Virus record (IMG/VR): IMGVR_UViG_3300028925_010314
Location: 1-32,003 of that record
Strand: one strand, 5' to 3'
From: a virus
Length of the DNA: 32,003 nt
Of the stretch, positions 24,141 to 30,036 are shown piece after piece; within the stretch, counting starts at the first letter, position 1; each line of letters begins with the position of its first letter. Below the pieces are notes generated by a model, which worked only from the letters and a program-made list of their open reading frames with translations, did no database searches and had not been told where the DNA came from. A program made the translations under genes and the position numbers.

Positions 24141-25016
24141 TTATTCGTTATCTACCTTATACCGCTTAAACTGGCTGCACACGCTCGAAACGGGGCAGTA
24201 GTGACTGCACTTCGTCTGGTCTTCGGGCTTAGTGTTCTCCTCTACGAACAGATCCTTCCCGTCGCAGTATGCCATTGCCTCCATCTCAGTATCAAACGTC
24301 CGTGATGCGCGTCCTCCAACCTCCTTCACGCATCTGTATGCGCCCCGTGCCCAGCGTTCTTCTGCTGTGCATTCTGGGCGAGTTGAGCGGCCTAGAACAA
24401 TTTGGTGAATCTTCTCCTCAATGAACGCTTCGGTGTCTTCGGGCTCCCACATCGGGATGTCGTAGCTGAAGCTCGGAACGCTTTGGCCGCGAACGATCTT
24501 AGGAATGGATGCACCAAGGTTGATTGCGTCAATCCATAGTCTCCGAACCTGCCGCCCGTTGCGGGTAGCGAGGTATCTCTGGATATTCAACTGCTGCACC
24601 CATTCCTCCTTCATCCCCTTGTTCATGCTGAAGTCCGAGATGAACTTCATGTCCCTAATTTCCCCATACACAATACGGTCAAGCTGTGCGCTGATGACGA
24701 ACGGCGTGTCCCCGTATCTGATAGTAGAATACAACCTCACCTCTGTCTCGTCGGACTTGATAAGTTTCTCTACCGCCAGGTGCAGGGCTGTGCCGTTAGA
24801 CGCGGCCATCAGAGAGGACGCCTTAATCTTAAACGGCGTCTCGCACTCCGAGTTCTTCACGAATGATTCCCAGAGCACGATTTCGCGCACGGGTTTCAGT
24901 AGTGACGTGGCGGTGAAGTCGGATTCCCCGCTGTCATACTGCGCTTGCAGGATCTCGATGAACTCCATGTGGAAGTCCGAGAGCCCTAAGTCGTTGACTA
25001 TCTCAGTTTTCCTCAT
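24141..25016 (-). CDS. PD-(D/E)XK nuclease, Cas4/RecB-like with C-terminal Cys cluster
   Basis: A 291-residue protein with the RecB-family motif order: GTALHLAVE (His79), AQLDRIV (Asp113), RDMKF (Asp122, Lys124) and QQLNIQRYL (Gln142). The C-terminus has Cys270-x3-Cys274-x5-Cys280, and further Cys occur at 58, 216 and 229, so an iron-sulphur cluster like that of Cas4/AddB is possible. The expected activity is a DNA exonuclease that resects ends for the neighbouring annealing protein, equivalent in role to T7 gp6 or lambda Exo. It lies between SSB-like/ERF genes and replication genes and overlaps the upstream gene by 14 bases. Confidence 0.82.
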   Translation of the reverse strand: MRKTEIVNDLGLSDFHMEFIEILQAQYDSGESDFTATSLLKPVREIVLWESFVKNSECETPFKIKASSLMAASNGTALHLAVEKLIKSDETEVRLYSTIRYGDTPFVISAQLDRIVYGEIRDMKFISDFSMNKGMKEEWVQQLNIQRYLATRNGRQVRRLWIDAINLGASIPKIVRGQSVPSFSYDIPMWEPEDTEAFIEEKIHQIVLGRSTRPECTAEERWARGAYRCVKEVGGRASRTFDTEMEAMAYCDGKDLFVEENTKPEDQTKCSHYCPVSSVCSQFKRYKVDNE

Positions 25017-25311
25017 GTGGTGGTTCTCCGTATTTATGTGTGAGTAGTGAATTTACTGACTGGAGGTGATGAACTCCATCGAGAACTAGGTAGCAAGCGT
25101 CCCAGTCCTCTTCCGTAAACCACACCTTCGGTTCTGGAGGGACGTAGTCCCTGATATAGCACTCTTCGGGCCAGTCAAAATCACCGTTGTCTAACATAAT
25201 TTTAACGGGCATAGTGATTTGTCTGAAGGAGCTGCGTTCATCCACCTCATCAATTTCATACCACTTTCCGCTGATCATTACTTTCCCGCCTTCTTTGTAT
25301 TTGTTTTTCAT
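25003..25311 (-). CDS. Hypothetical early protein (102 aa)
   Basis: An ATG at 25311 preceded by AAAGGA at a good distance supports this start. The N-terminus is beta-rich (YKEGGKVMISGKWYEIDEVDERSSF, a possible SH3-like unit). An acidic middle follows (NGDFDWPEECYIRDYVPPEP) and then a helical end with several His (DACYLVLDGVHHLQSVNSLLTHKYG). No known domain recognised. It overlaps the nuclease start by 14 bases, implying coupled translation and perhaps a partner role. Confidence 0.6.
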   Translation of the reverse strand: MKNKYKEGGKVMISGKWYEIDEVDERSSFRQITMPVKIMLDNGDFDWPEECYIRDYVPPEPKVWFTEEDWDACYLVLDGVHHLQSVNSLLTHKYGEPPHEEN

Positions 25312-25325
25312 TTTGTCCTTTGTGT

Positions 25326-25652
25326 TTAGAATGGTGTCTCTGAACTTCCTTCACCTGAGCTTCCGCCAACCTTGTCCAGACGGAACGCACTGAGGTCGGA
25401 GTAGTATTTCCCGTTGTATTCGCGGGACTCCACTTCAAAGCTCACCTCCACGGTGTCGCCCACTGAGTTATACTTCAGCATTTGGTCCATGCGTTCTGGC
25501 TTCTTGGCTCCGCAGAAATACGCGAAGGCATACAGCTTCTCAGCCCCCTCGTATCCGTCGTTATTAGAGACAACAATAGTTGCCTTCTTAGATCCTGTCG
25601 CAAACTCCTGAACTGGAGTGATAGTTTTGATTGTTCCTTTTAGCTTATACAT
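25326..25652 (-). CDS. SSB-like OB-fold protein (DUF3127-type)
   Basis: A 108-residue protein: MYKLKGTIKTITPVQEFATG, KKATIVVSNNDG, VGDTVEVSFEVESREYNGKYYSDLSAFRLDK. The Gly-Asp-x-Val-x-Val-x-Phe, Arg-Glu-Tyr-Asn-Gly-Lys-Tyr-Tyr and Leu-x-Ala-Phe-x-Leu motifs fit the OB-fold of DUF3127 proteins, relatives of single-stranded DNA-binding proteins. The C-terminus is a flexible Gly/Ser tail ending SSETPF, which recalls the SSB tail (acidic, ending Pro-Phe) that recruits partner proteins. It sits between ERF and nuclease genes, so it likely coats single strands during replication and annealing. Confidence 0.7.
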   Translation of the reverse strand: MYKLKGTIKTITPVQEFATGSKKATIVVSNNDGYEGAEKLYAFAYFCGAKKPERMDQMLKYNSVGDTVEVSFEVESREYNGKYYSDLSAFRLDKVGGSSGEGSSETPF

Positions 25653-25674
25653 AGTATTATTGGTAATTCTGTGG

Positions 25675-26268
25675 TTATTCTGCGTTCTCGAAATCGTGTT
25701 TAGCTGTGTCCTTCGCGGCGATCACCTTGGGGTGTGATCTGACACCCGCAGGAAGGCCCGTAAATGCCTTCTGAAGCTCCTTCATTGTCTTAGCTGAGTC
25801 GATAGCCGCAATAGCCTGTTCTGGCGTCATCTCAGGCACTACAGCGGCTACGGGCTTTGCTTGCTTCAGGGGCTTGGCCTCCGTAGATTTGCCGTGCGTG
25901 TTTGTGGAGTCAGCGTCCTTGGTGTCGTCGATTAGAAACAACCCATTGAGCGCATACTTCCGAGCGTAGCTTGAGGCTGAACCAAACGCCTGTGGCAATG
26001 CCATGCCTCCAGCCTTCTCGATCCCTGCCTGTGCTTGGACGGTCGCGGACTCCTTCCCGTCTGTAACGGAAGCGGTGGCGTTCACATAAGATCCAATGGC
26101 GCATTCTTCAACGCTGTCTGATACGGTGAGCGTAAGCCCGTGCTTCAAGAGCAACGGCTTGACGGCCTCAAGGATGTCTTCGCAGCTTCGGTAGTTGTAT
26201 TTACCAAAGTTGTTCCTCTGGTTCTTAGGAGCCTTTAGCTCGTTCTGTAGTTCTGTTAGTTTTTTCAT
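25675..26268 (-). CDS. ERF-family single-strand annealing recombinase
   Basis: A 197-residue protein. The family core is plain: NFGKYNYRSCEDILEAVKPLL (residues 20-40), a GLTL strand, a Gly-Met-Ala-Leu-Pro-Gln region, then FGSASSYARKYALNGLFLID DTKDAD (residues about 96-120). ERF proteins (phage P22 Erf type) form rings on single-stranded DNA and anneal complementary strands, giving RecA-independent recombination and genome circularisation or repair. The C-terminal part (Thr/Ala/Lys-rich linker, then a helical domain MTPEQAIAAIDSAKTMKELQ) is less conserved. The stop-start overlap (1 base) with the SWIM gene indicates co-translation. Confidence 0.88.
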   Translation of the reverse strand: MKKLTELQNELKAPKNQRNNFGKYNYRSCEDILEAVKPLLLKHGLTLTVSDSVEECAIGSYVNATASVTDGKESATVQAQAGIEKAGGMALPQAFGSASSYARKYALNGLFLIDDTKDADSTNTHGKSTEAKPLKQAKPVAAVVPEMTPEQAIAAIDSAKTMKELQKAFTGLPAGVRSHPKVIAAKDTAKHDFENAE

Positions 26269-26534
26269 TATTTGTCTTTCTGATTGTTCGCCAGTTTCGG
26301 CAAGATAAGCGTTAAAAAGTGCTGTTTCGCTGCGTGCAGATGTTTACAAGATCCTGATTGCCTCACGGCGTTCGGGTCGAACTCATCGTCTTGGTGTTTT
26401 TTTCTTCTACAAGAAAAGTCCTTACACTGGCAGCTTCCTTTTCCACTGTTGTCAAGCACATCCACCATATAGGGGAGCCCATCCGATTCTGATGTGACTA
26501 GATACTCCCCGCCGCCAGTATGTTCAATCTTCAT
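26268..26534 (-). CDS. SWIM-type zinc-finger protein
   Basis: An 88-residue protein with the SWIM signature Cys35-x-Cys37 and Cys63-x-His65 (SCQCKDF, then GSCKHLHAAK), separated by a Lys/Asp-rich insert with another Cys42. SWIM fingers bind DNA or proteins and occur in recombination factors, MuDR transposases and SNF2 helicases. A stand-alone finger directly coupled (1-base overlap) to an ERF gene suggests a recombination mediator, analogous to SWIM proteins that assist Rad51 in other organisms. That parallel is inference. Its ATG overlaps the stop of the HNH gene (ATGA). Confidence 0.72.
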   Translation of the reverse strand: MKIEHTGGGEYLVTSESDGLPYMVDVLDNSGKGSCQCKDFSCRRKKHQDDEFDPNAVRQSGSCKHLHAAKQHFLTLILPKLANNQKDK

Positions 26535-27067
26535 ACCTCAAGCCATTTATACGACCTGCCATGTTTAAGCTCATAAAGGACGCGCTTATCTACGCCAAAC
26601 TCTTTGGCTACTGAAAAAAGCGCCCTTCCATCAAATTCTCCGTTGAGAATGCCTCGCTTGAGCCTCTTAATCAGATCCAGATTATGCGGAGAGGTGTTTG
26701 TTGGTGATAGTCCCGTTTGCTTAGCGTGATGCTTGTTCTGTTGGTCTGTAACCCACTCTAGGTTGTCCATAGAGCAGTTCAGCTTATCGCCGTCTATGTG
26801 GTTTACTTGAAGCTTCTCCATGTTATCAACTGGGTTAAATGTTTTCATCAAAAACCTGTGTTTGTATACCTGAAGGCACTGGTTTTCAAAGCACAGTGTC
26901 CATCTCCAATAACCAGGGTTGGAGACAGTGCATTTTATCACCCTGCCCGCTTTCGATGTTTTGCATGATTTAACTCTTATCACTTGATCCTTAACAGCGT
27001 CGTATGCAAAATACCCGCGAGTGCCTTCAACTGGAATTAGTTCGTTGCTCATTTGGATATCATTCAC
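26531..27067 (-). CDS. HNH homing endonuclease with C-terminal HTH
   Basis: A 178-residue protein. The N-terminal half has an Arg/Lys beta-region (GYFAYDAVKDQVIRVKSCK, YWRWTLCFENQCLQVYKHRFLMKTF). The HNH core is at about 68-114 (His70, QVNHIDGDKLNCSMDNLEWVT with His90 and Asn102, NKHHA). A C-terminal helix-turn-helix at about 129-175 (LIKRLKRGIL, FSVAKEFGVDKRVLYELKHGRSY) would give target specificity. It overlaps the SWIM gene by four bases and separates it from the zinc-ribbon gene, consistent with a mobile insertion into the early operon. An ATG at codon 6 is an alternative start. Confidence 0.85.
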   Translation of the reverse strand: MNDIQMSNELIPVEGTRGYFAYDAVKDQVIRVKSCKTSKAGRVIKCTVSNPGYWRWTLCFENQCLQVYKHRFLMKTFNPVDNMEKLQVNHIDGDKLNCSMDNLEWVTDQQNKHHAKQTGLSPTNTSPHNLDLIKRLKRGILNGEFDGRALFSVAKEFGVDKRVLYELKHGRSYKWLEV

Positions 27068-27096
27068 ATTAGGGAGGTGTTGTCAAACATTGTTTA

Positions 27097-27285
27097 CTAC
27101 ACCTGCCCTGCATCCCGCTTCGCCCTGTATCTCGCCCTTGCACTGTCTCGGCGTTTCTTCAGGCACACGGGGCATAACGCCGCTAACGTGCCGTCTGGTT
27201 TCTTCGCTAATGGCTTCCCGCATTGCGGACAGCGGCCTGCTTCCAGCATACGGATCTGATAGGCGCGTTGTTTTGATTTTTTCAT
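27097..27285 (-). CDS. Small zinc-ribbon protein with basic tail
   Basis: A 62-residue protein: CPQCGKPL (Cys-x2-Cys) and ALCPVCLKKRR (Cys-x2-Cys) about 19 residues apart form a zinc ribbon, followed by an Arg-rich helix (DSARARYRAKRDAGQV). The N-terminus is basic too. Such proteins are common in phage early regions and are probably nucleic-acid-binding. It lies 26 bases downstream of the acidic 95-residue gene. Confidence 0.65.
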   Translation of the reverse strand: MKKSKQRAYQIRMLEAGRCPQCGKPLAKKPDGTLAALCPVCLKKRRDSARARYRAKRDAGQV

Positions 27286-27311
27286 AAGTAGATGTGTTAA
27301 AGCAGGTCGGC

Positions 27312-27599
27312 TTAGTAGTACTTATGCGCTGGCTGGATCTCGTCCTCGATGTCCTCCCAAGTCGAATACCATTCGCCGAACTTCTCGTTGAACTCAGCCG
27401 CGTCCTCATACACCACGTTGTCGTAAACAATAGCGACGACAAATGCTACTTCGCCACTGCGGACGCCGTGCCTGGTATGGTTCTCGCCGATGTCGGTGTC
27501 GTAGATGATCTCAAAGTCCTCTAAGAACTCGCGCTCCCATCCAGCGTAAGGGGTGTCTGTGTTACTTGCTGTGTTACTTGCTGTGTTATTCGTTTCCAT
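27312..27599 (-). CDS. Acidic hypothetical protein with N-terminal TASN repeats (95 aa)
   Basis: A 95-residue acidic protein. The first residues form repeated Asn-Thr-Ala-Ser units, encoded by a 12-bp tandem repeat (27558-27587). The rest is aromatic and acidic (GWEREFLEDFEIIYDTDIGE, VAFVVAIVYDNVVYEDAAEF, EWYSTWEDIEDEIQ) and likely a compact alpha/beta domain. No catalytic motif seen. The start overlaps the coiled-coil gene's 3' end by 14 bases. Family not recognised. Confidence 0.55.
   Translation of the reverse strand: METNNTASNTASNTDTPYAGWEREFLEDFEIIYDTDIGENHTRHGVRSGEVAFVVAIVYDNVVYEDAAEFNEKFGEWYSTWEDIEDEIQPAHKYY
27558..27587 (-). repeat. 12-bp in-frame tandem repeat
   Basis: The unit AACACAGCAAGT (read leftward) occurs twice, followed by a partial third copy (AACACA), coding Asn-Thr-Ala-Ser repeats near the start of the gene. 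Copy-number change would keep the frame. Confidence 0.75.
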
Positions 27600-27846
27600 T
27601 TTTTAGCTCCTCGATTTCTAGTAAAAGTGCGTCGTTCTCCAGTAATAGGGCCACGTTATGGTTTTTCTCAACCCAATATTGTGCGACCCAGTTGTTAATG
27701 AGGGTATTCTGCTTGTCCCCCATAGCGCACAGATTCTTGATTGTTCGGGTCTGCTCTAAGTCTTTAACAAAGAGTGTTTTGCACTCGGCCTTGATTTCCT
27801 CATGCACTTGCATCAGTGCGGCAATTTCATCGTTTGGTAATTTCAT
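27586..27846 (-). CDS. Coiled-coil protein (86 aa), first gene of leftward early operon
   Basis: An 86-residue, mostly helical, acidic protein: MKLPNDEIAALMQVHEEIKAE, KDLEQTRTIKNLCAMGDKQNTLI, then a Leu/Glu heptad run (VALLLENDALLLEIEELKNG) forming a likely coiled coil. No domain recognised. It is the promoter-proximal gene of the early block, and early promoter-proximal phage genes often encode host-takeover factors. Upstream lie a possible promoter and one copy of a 32-bp palindromic element. Confidence 0.55.
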   Translation of the reverse strand: MKLPNDEIAALMQVHEEIKAECKTLFVKDLEQTRTIKNLCAMGDKQNTLINNWVAQYWVEKNHNVALLLENDALLLEIEELKNGNE

Positions 27847-27853
27847 TTCGTAG

Positions 27854-27884
27854 ATCAGAGTGCAGGGGTTGTGGTCAATGTCAA
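27854..27884 (-). promoter_or_regulatory. Possible leftward early promoter
   Basis: Read leftward, TTGACA (27884-27879) is followed by TCTGAT (27859-27854), a four-of-six -10 match, but with a 19-base spacer. It is positioned shortly before the coiled-coil gene ATG (27846). The palindrome at 27900-27931 lies about 15 bases upstream of the -35, a place suited to a regulator. Confidence 0.35.
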
Positions 27885-27899
27885 CATAATTGAGCTTCT

Positions 27900-27931
27900 A
27901 ATGTGAGAATTCTCCGGGGTTTTCTCACACT
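27900..27931. repeat. 32-bp palindromic element, copy 1
   Basis: Perfect 8-bp arms TGTGAGAA (27902-27909) and TTCTCACA (27922-27929) around a CTCCGGGG-type centre. It matches copy 2 (31078-31109) in inverted orientation with one mismatch. No U tract follows in either direction, so it does not look like a terminator here. It could be an operator for the early promoter. Confidence 0.75.
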
Positions 27932-28148
27932 AAAAAGAATCTGATCCGAGCCCGTTTAAGTTCCTATCTATCTGCAGTGGAAAAAAAGAACGAATAAAGC
28001 GGGTTACTTTTCTTCCGAGGGCAAATTGTAGCGCAGGCAGCTCTTTGTATTGTTAGAGCTTCAATGACCGTAAGAGGGAACATGCGGAGCTTAGTCCCTC
28101 AACTATTTGTTTTCCATTCCGCGCTGAAGCGTAGTGCTAATCGCGTTT

Positions 28149-28733
28149 TTATTTAAGGGCTTCTCCCTCAGGCTTTAAGACATCATCGCAAGCGAACAAG
28201 TAATCATGCCGATTAACCGCAATCCCAGTTACCCGCTTTTTCCACCCGCTTTTCGCGTTATTAGACAATCCTAGCAACGCCCTCATTTTGCGGCTAAGGC
28301 CCTGCCCCGACGTCATTAGGCAAAGGATGTTTTCATCATCTATGATGACGTTTTCAGTCCATGATGCCCTTATCAGGTTATAAGTTTTCTGCCTGCTTAG
28401 TAGTTTCTCGGCGTTCTCTCTAGCGCGTTTGACGGATTTTGCTTTCTTGGCCTTAAAAGCTTTTTCTGCTATCTCTTGCGCTACAGCATGCAACCCGCGC
28501 TCCAGGTCTTCCAGTGGGCACAAGAACCACTCTCCACGCATCCTGTGTTTTTTAAACCGCCTATGCATTGCTGCCTCTGCCTTTTTTGCAGTCGCTCGAT
28601 TCTTGAACTGAACCGAATACATCAGCTTTAGTGTCTCTGGGTTAGACGTTTGGAGCCCAGCCATGCGTTTTTTCACATCATTCGCTAGCCCTACTTTATA
28701 GTATTTACCAGACTGTATTATATAAACATTCAT
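28149..28733 (-). CDS. GIY-YIG family endonuclease (T5orf172/Mug113-like)
   Basis: A 194-residue protein from ATG at 28733. The longer upstream frame runs through repeats and a terminator and has no domain. The GIY-YIG fold is seen at residues 2-70: VYIIQSGKYYKVG (Tyr4; Tyr11-Tyr12-Lys-Val-Gly), Arg23 in KKRMAGLQTSNP, Glu53 in KKAEAAMHRRF, and RGEWF at 66-70. A basic helical linker (EKAFKAKKAKSVKRARENAEKLLSRQ) and a C-terminal region of about 85 residues follow, perhaps for DNA targeting. GIY-YIG proteins of this type are mobile or host-DNA-cutting endonucleases. The gene is bracketed by a 19-bp direct repeat, one copy of which encodes its last residues (EGEALK). Confidence 0.75.
   Translation of the reverse strand: MNVYIIQSGKYYKVGLANDVKKRMAGLQTSNPETLKLMYSVQFKNRATAKKAEAAMHRRFKKHRMRGEWFLCPLEDLERGLHAVAQEIAEKAFKAKKAKSVKRARENAEKLLSRQKTYNLIRASWTENVIIDDENILCLMTSGQGLSRKMRALLGLSNNAKSGWKKRVTGIAVNRHDYLFACDDVLKPEGEALK
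28152..28170. repeat. 19-bp direct repeat, copy 1 (3' end of GIY-YIG gene)
   Basis: TTTAAGGGCTTCTCCCTCA, identical to 28747-28765. This copy encodes the last residues of the GIY-YIG protein and part of its stop codon. Confidence 0.85.
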
Positions 28734-28746
28734 ATTTGATTGTAAC

Positions 28747-28765
28747 TTTAAGGGCTTCTCCCTCA
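28747..28765. repeat. 19-bp direct repeat, copy 2 (upstream of GIY-YIG gene)
   Basis: TTTAAGGGCTTCTCCCTCA, identical to copy 1, 13 bases upstream of the GIY-YIG start codon. Read leftward in one frame it gives Glu-Gly-Glu-Ala-Leu-Lys, like the GIY-YIG C-terminus. Confidence 0.85.
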
Positions 28766-28782
28766 CGCGGCGGGGCCTGTCT

Positions 28783-28840
28783 GCTCTGTAAGGCTCTGTA
28801 AACCTTCTGCTCTGTAAGCTTAGGCTCTGTAGGGCTCTGG
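28783..28840. repeat. Iteron-like cluster of GCTCTGTAA
   Basis: GCTCTGTAA occurs at 28783, 28793 and 28809, with variants GCTCTGTAG at 28824 and GCTCTGG at 28834. Start-to-start distances are 10, 16, 15 and 10 bases, nearly symmetric. It could be a protein-binding array (replication or regulation). Confidence 0.6.
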
Positions 28841-28875
28841 AGGACGTCCCTGCTTGCTTTATCTTGCACGGAATG

Positions 28876-28922
28876 AAAAGCCCCCTTGCCCCCATAGCAG
28901 TAGCTACAGGGACAGGGGCTTA
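28876..28922 (-). terminator. Long leftward hairpin, probable terminator
   Basis: Read leftward, AAGCCCC pairs with GGGGCTT, then TGTCCC with GGGGCA, and an inner TAGC/GCTA hairpin closes a four-base loop. It is followed by TTTTC. It could end transcription just before the iterons and GIY-YIG gene. The U tract is short. Confidence 0.5.
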
Positions 28923-29141
28923 TCATAGCGCGATGGAGTAGTCCCTCCTGTGCAATAGAGCCCGCTTTCGCTCATTCTCCTACCCGTTTCGCGTAAACCT
29001 CCTTAACGCCATATTGGGAGTAACAGAGAATGTTATGCCCCACTCACGGCAGGATGCTCCTGTCTGGCTTAGTCGCTCGCGGGGTTGTTAGCTAGGATAA
29101 CAGGGTGCATATATCGACCCTCCCAGCATTCGGGATACAAT

Positions 29142-29220
29142 AAAGCCCCGATTCCGTGATGGGAAGTATCGAGGCTTTAAAGTGGTGCGAAACCGAAAGT
29201 CTTTTAATATCCCATCACGG
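29142..29220. other. Two mutually interfering long stems (attenuator-like)
   Basis: Stem A pairs AAAGCCCCGAT (29142-29152) with ATCGAGGCTTT (29168-29178), one mismatch. Stem B pairs CCGTGATGGGA (29154-29164) with TCCCATCACGG (29210-29220), perfect over 11 bp. The 5' arm of B lies in the loop of A, so the two form a pseudoknot or alternatives. GGCTTT (29173-29178) can also pair with AAAGTC within B. No gene covers this stretch. Confidence 0.5.
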
Positions 29221-29278
29221 ATATGTAACGCTCAAAATGCAGGAGCTTTGTCTTTGGGTCAAATAAAGAGTTTGAAAA

Positions 29279-29306
29279 TAAAAAAGCCCACATGGTCAGG
29301 TGGGCT
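29279..29306 (-). terminator. Rho-independent terminator of the 29.4-30.0 kb leftward genes
   Basis: Read leftward, GCCCAC (29305-29300) pairs with GTGGGC (29291-29286) over an eight-base loop, followed by TTTTTTAT. A clean GC-rich stem with a U tract. Confidence 0.8.
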
Positions 29307-29380
29307 GCTGGCTGAAAAGTTGCTCGATTCGATTCAACGTGCTTGAAAATTGAGGAGGAAAACAAAATGAACCCCCATGC

Positions 29381-29409
29381 GAGTAGCACTGTTTGGCATA
29401 ATGCTACTC
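29381..29409. other. 8-bp perfect hairpin near 3' end of small leftward gene
   Basis: GAGTAGCA (29381-29388) and TGCTACTC (29402-29409) with a 13-base loop, 21 bases past the stop of the leftward gene at 29430. T-rich sequence follows in both directions, so it may be a secondary terminator. Confidence 0.45.
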
Positions 29410-29429
29410 AGTTTCATTTTTGCGAGCAC

Positions 29430-29747
29430 TTAGTTTGAAAAGTTAGACTCGATAATATACTCCAGAACGTCAATTGACGGCCTAGACGGTGCCGCTGCCT
29501 GTATCGGGCAATCGGAAGCCTCCAGAAGCGATTCTGGGCCTTCATTTATCCATTCCATAATCCTTTCAGCGAACTGATCAGGCGTTTCTCTGCGCGCTCG
29601 GGCAATCTTCGCTTTCTCTTTGCCTTTTTCGCTTTGCCTATAGCGTTTCTGGGACGCCTTACTCTTTTCCGTTTTGGAATGCCATCTCCAGTAATCAGGA
29701 TTGCGTTCTCCGTTAATCCTTGAGGGCGGTTTTTCTGTAGTGTTCAT
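29430..29747 (-). CDS. Small basic hypothetical protein (105 aa)
   Basis: The ATG at 29747 is chosen because AAAGGA lies seven bases upstream; an ATG at 29780 overlapping the previous gene lacks one. The N-terminus reads MNTTEKPPSRINGERNPDYWRWHSKT, followed by a Lys/Arg/Glu helix (EKSKASQKRYRQSEKGKEKAKIARARR). A helical acidic segment (PDQFAERIMEWINEGPESLLE) and a Pro/Ser linker follow. The Asn-Pro-Asp-Tyr-Trp-Arg-Trp-His start and basic helix suggest nucleic-acid binding. No family recognised. A terminator lies 120 bases downstream. Confidence 0.55.
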   Translation of the reverse strand: MNTTEKPPSRINGERNPDYWRWHSKTEKSKASQKRYRQSEKGKEKAKIARARRETPDQFAERIMEWINEGPESLLEASDCPIQAAAPSRPSIDVLEYIIESNFSN

Positions 29748-29773
29748 TTCGTTTTCCTTTACGTGTTGGTTGT

Positions 29774-29983
29774 TTAGCATCCCACTAGATCACGCGCCTT
29801 CGGGATGTAGGATAATGCTTTTTCAAGGGTTCTGAAACGAAAGTCCTTTCCCGCGCACTTGCTATTTCCCGCGCTTAGACAGTAGACCACGTGTTCTCCG
29901 CTTCTCCCAGATTGCTTTCTTATACTATACCAAAACCCGCCTTCTGGGCTTTGATATGATTCGATCATTCCTAGCTTTTCCAT
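29774..29983 (-). CDS. Small hypothetical protein (69 aa)
   Basis: From ATG at 29983 (a TTG two codons upstream is an alternative). The sequence EKLGMIESYQSPEGGFWYSIRK, then GEHVVYCLSAGNSKCAGKDFRFRTLEKALSYIPKA suggests a small beta-sheet with one helix. Cys occur in three places but with no zinc pattern. It is divergent from the HNH gene at 30123 and upstream of the basic 105-residue gene. Family not recognised. Confidence 0.5.
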   Translation of the reverse strand: MEKLGMIESYQSPEGGFWYSIRKQSGRSGEHVVYCLSAGNSKCAGKDFRFRTLEKALSYIPKARDLVGC

Positions 29984-30036
29984 GTCCAAACGCTGGCCTT
30001 ACCGCTTCGCCGAGTCAAGTGCATAAGACTATTTAC

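Larger units (their letters stand above)
27847..28148. other. 302-bp intergenic region with palindrome and hairpins
   Basis: No convincing gene. It contains the possible leftward promoter and the 32-bp palindromic element. On the + strand there are two hairpins: AGCTCT/AGAGCT (28039-28060, 10-base loop) and GAGGGA/TCCCTC (28074-28100, 15-base loop). Neither is followed by a clear U tract. A rightward 30-codon frame from ATG 28064 has only a weak ribosome binding site and is not annotated. Confidence 0.6.
28734..29429. other. About 700-bp non-coding region rich in repeats and hairpins
   Basis: No convincing gene of normal size. In order it holds: direct repeat copy 2, an iteron-like cluster (28783-28840), a long leftward terminator (28876-28922) and small dyads at about 29049-29062 (CAGGA/TCCTG) and 29088-29104 (TGTTA/TAACA). 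Next are two overlapping long stems (29142-29220), a leftward terminator (29279-29306) and an 8-bp hairpin (29381-29409). Several very short leftward frames with ribosome-binding-site-like sequences exist but are not supported. The density of structure suggests regulatory RNA or an origin-type region. Confidence 0.55.

Noticed and set aside
28734-28926. Leftward frames through the repeats upstream of the GIY-YIG gene, including a 73-residue frame and the N-terminal extension of the GIY-YIG frame
   Set aside because: They run through a terminator hairpin and the iteron cluster, and carry no domain. The GIY-YIG fold starts cleanly at the ATG at 28733.
28902-28975. A 23-codon leftward frame from ATG at 28975 preceded by AGGAG
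   Set aside because: The ribosome binding site is too close, and its 3' end lies inside the terminator stem. Composition is not persuasive.
29204-29389. 61-residue leftward frame
   Set aside because: It spans the Rho-independent terminator at 29279-29306 and the 3' arm of a long stem, so it is unlikely to be coding.
28734-29429. Search for tRNA genes in the long non-coding stretch
   Set aside because: No T-loop (GGTTCGAATCC-like) paired with an acceptor stem was found on either strand, although some arms resemble tRNA-size hairpins.
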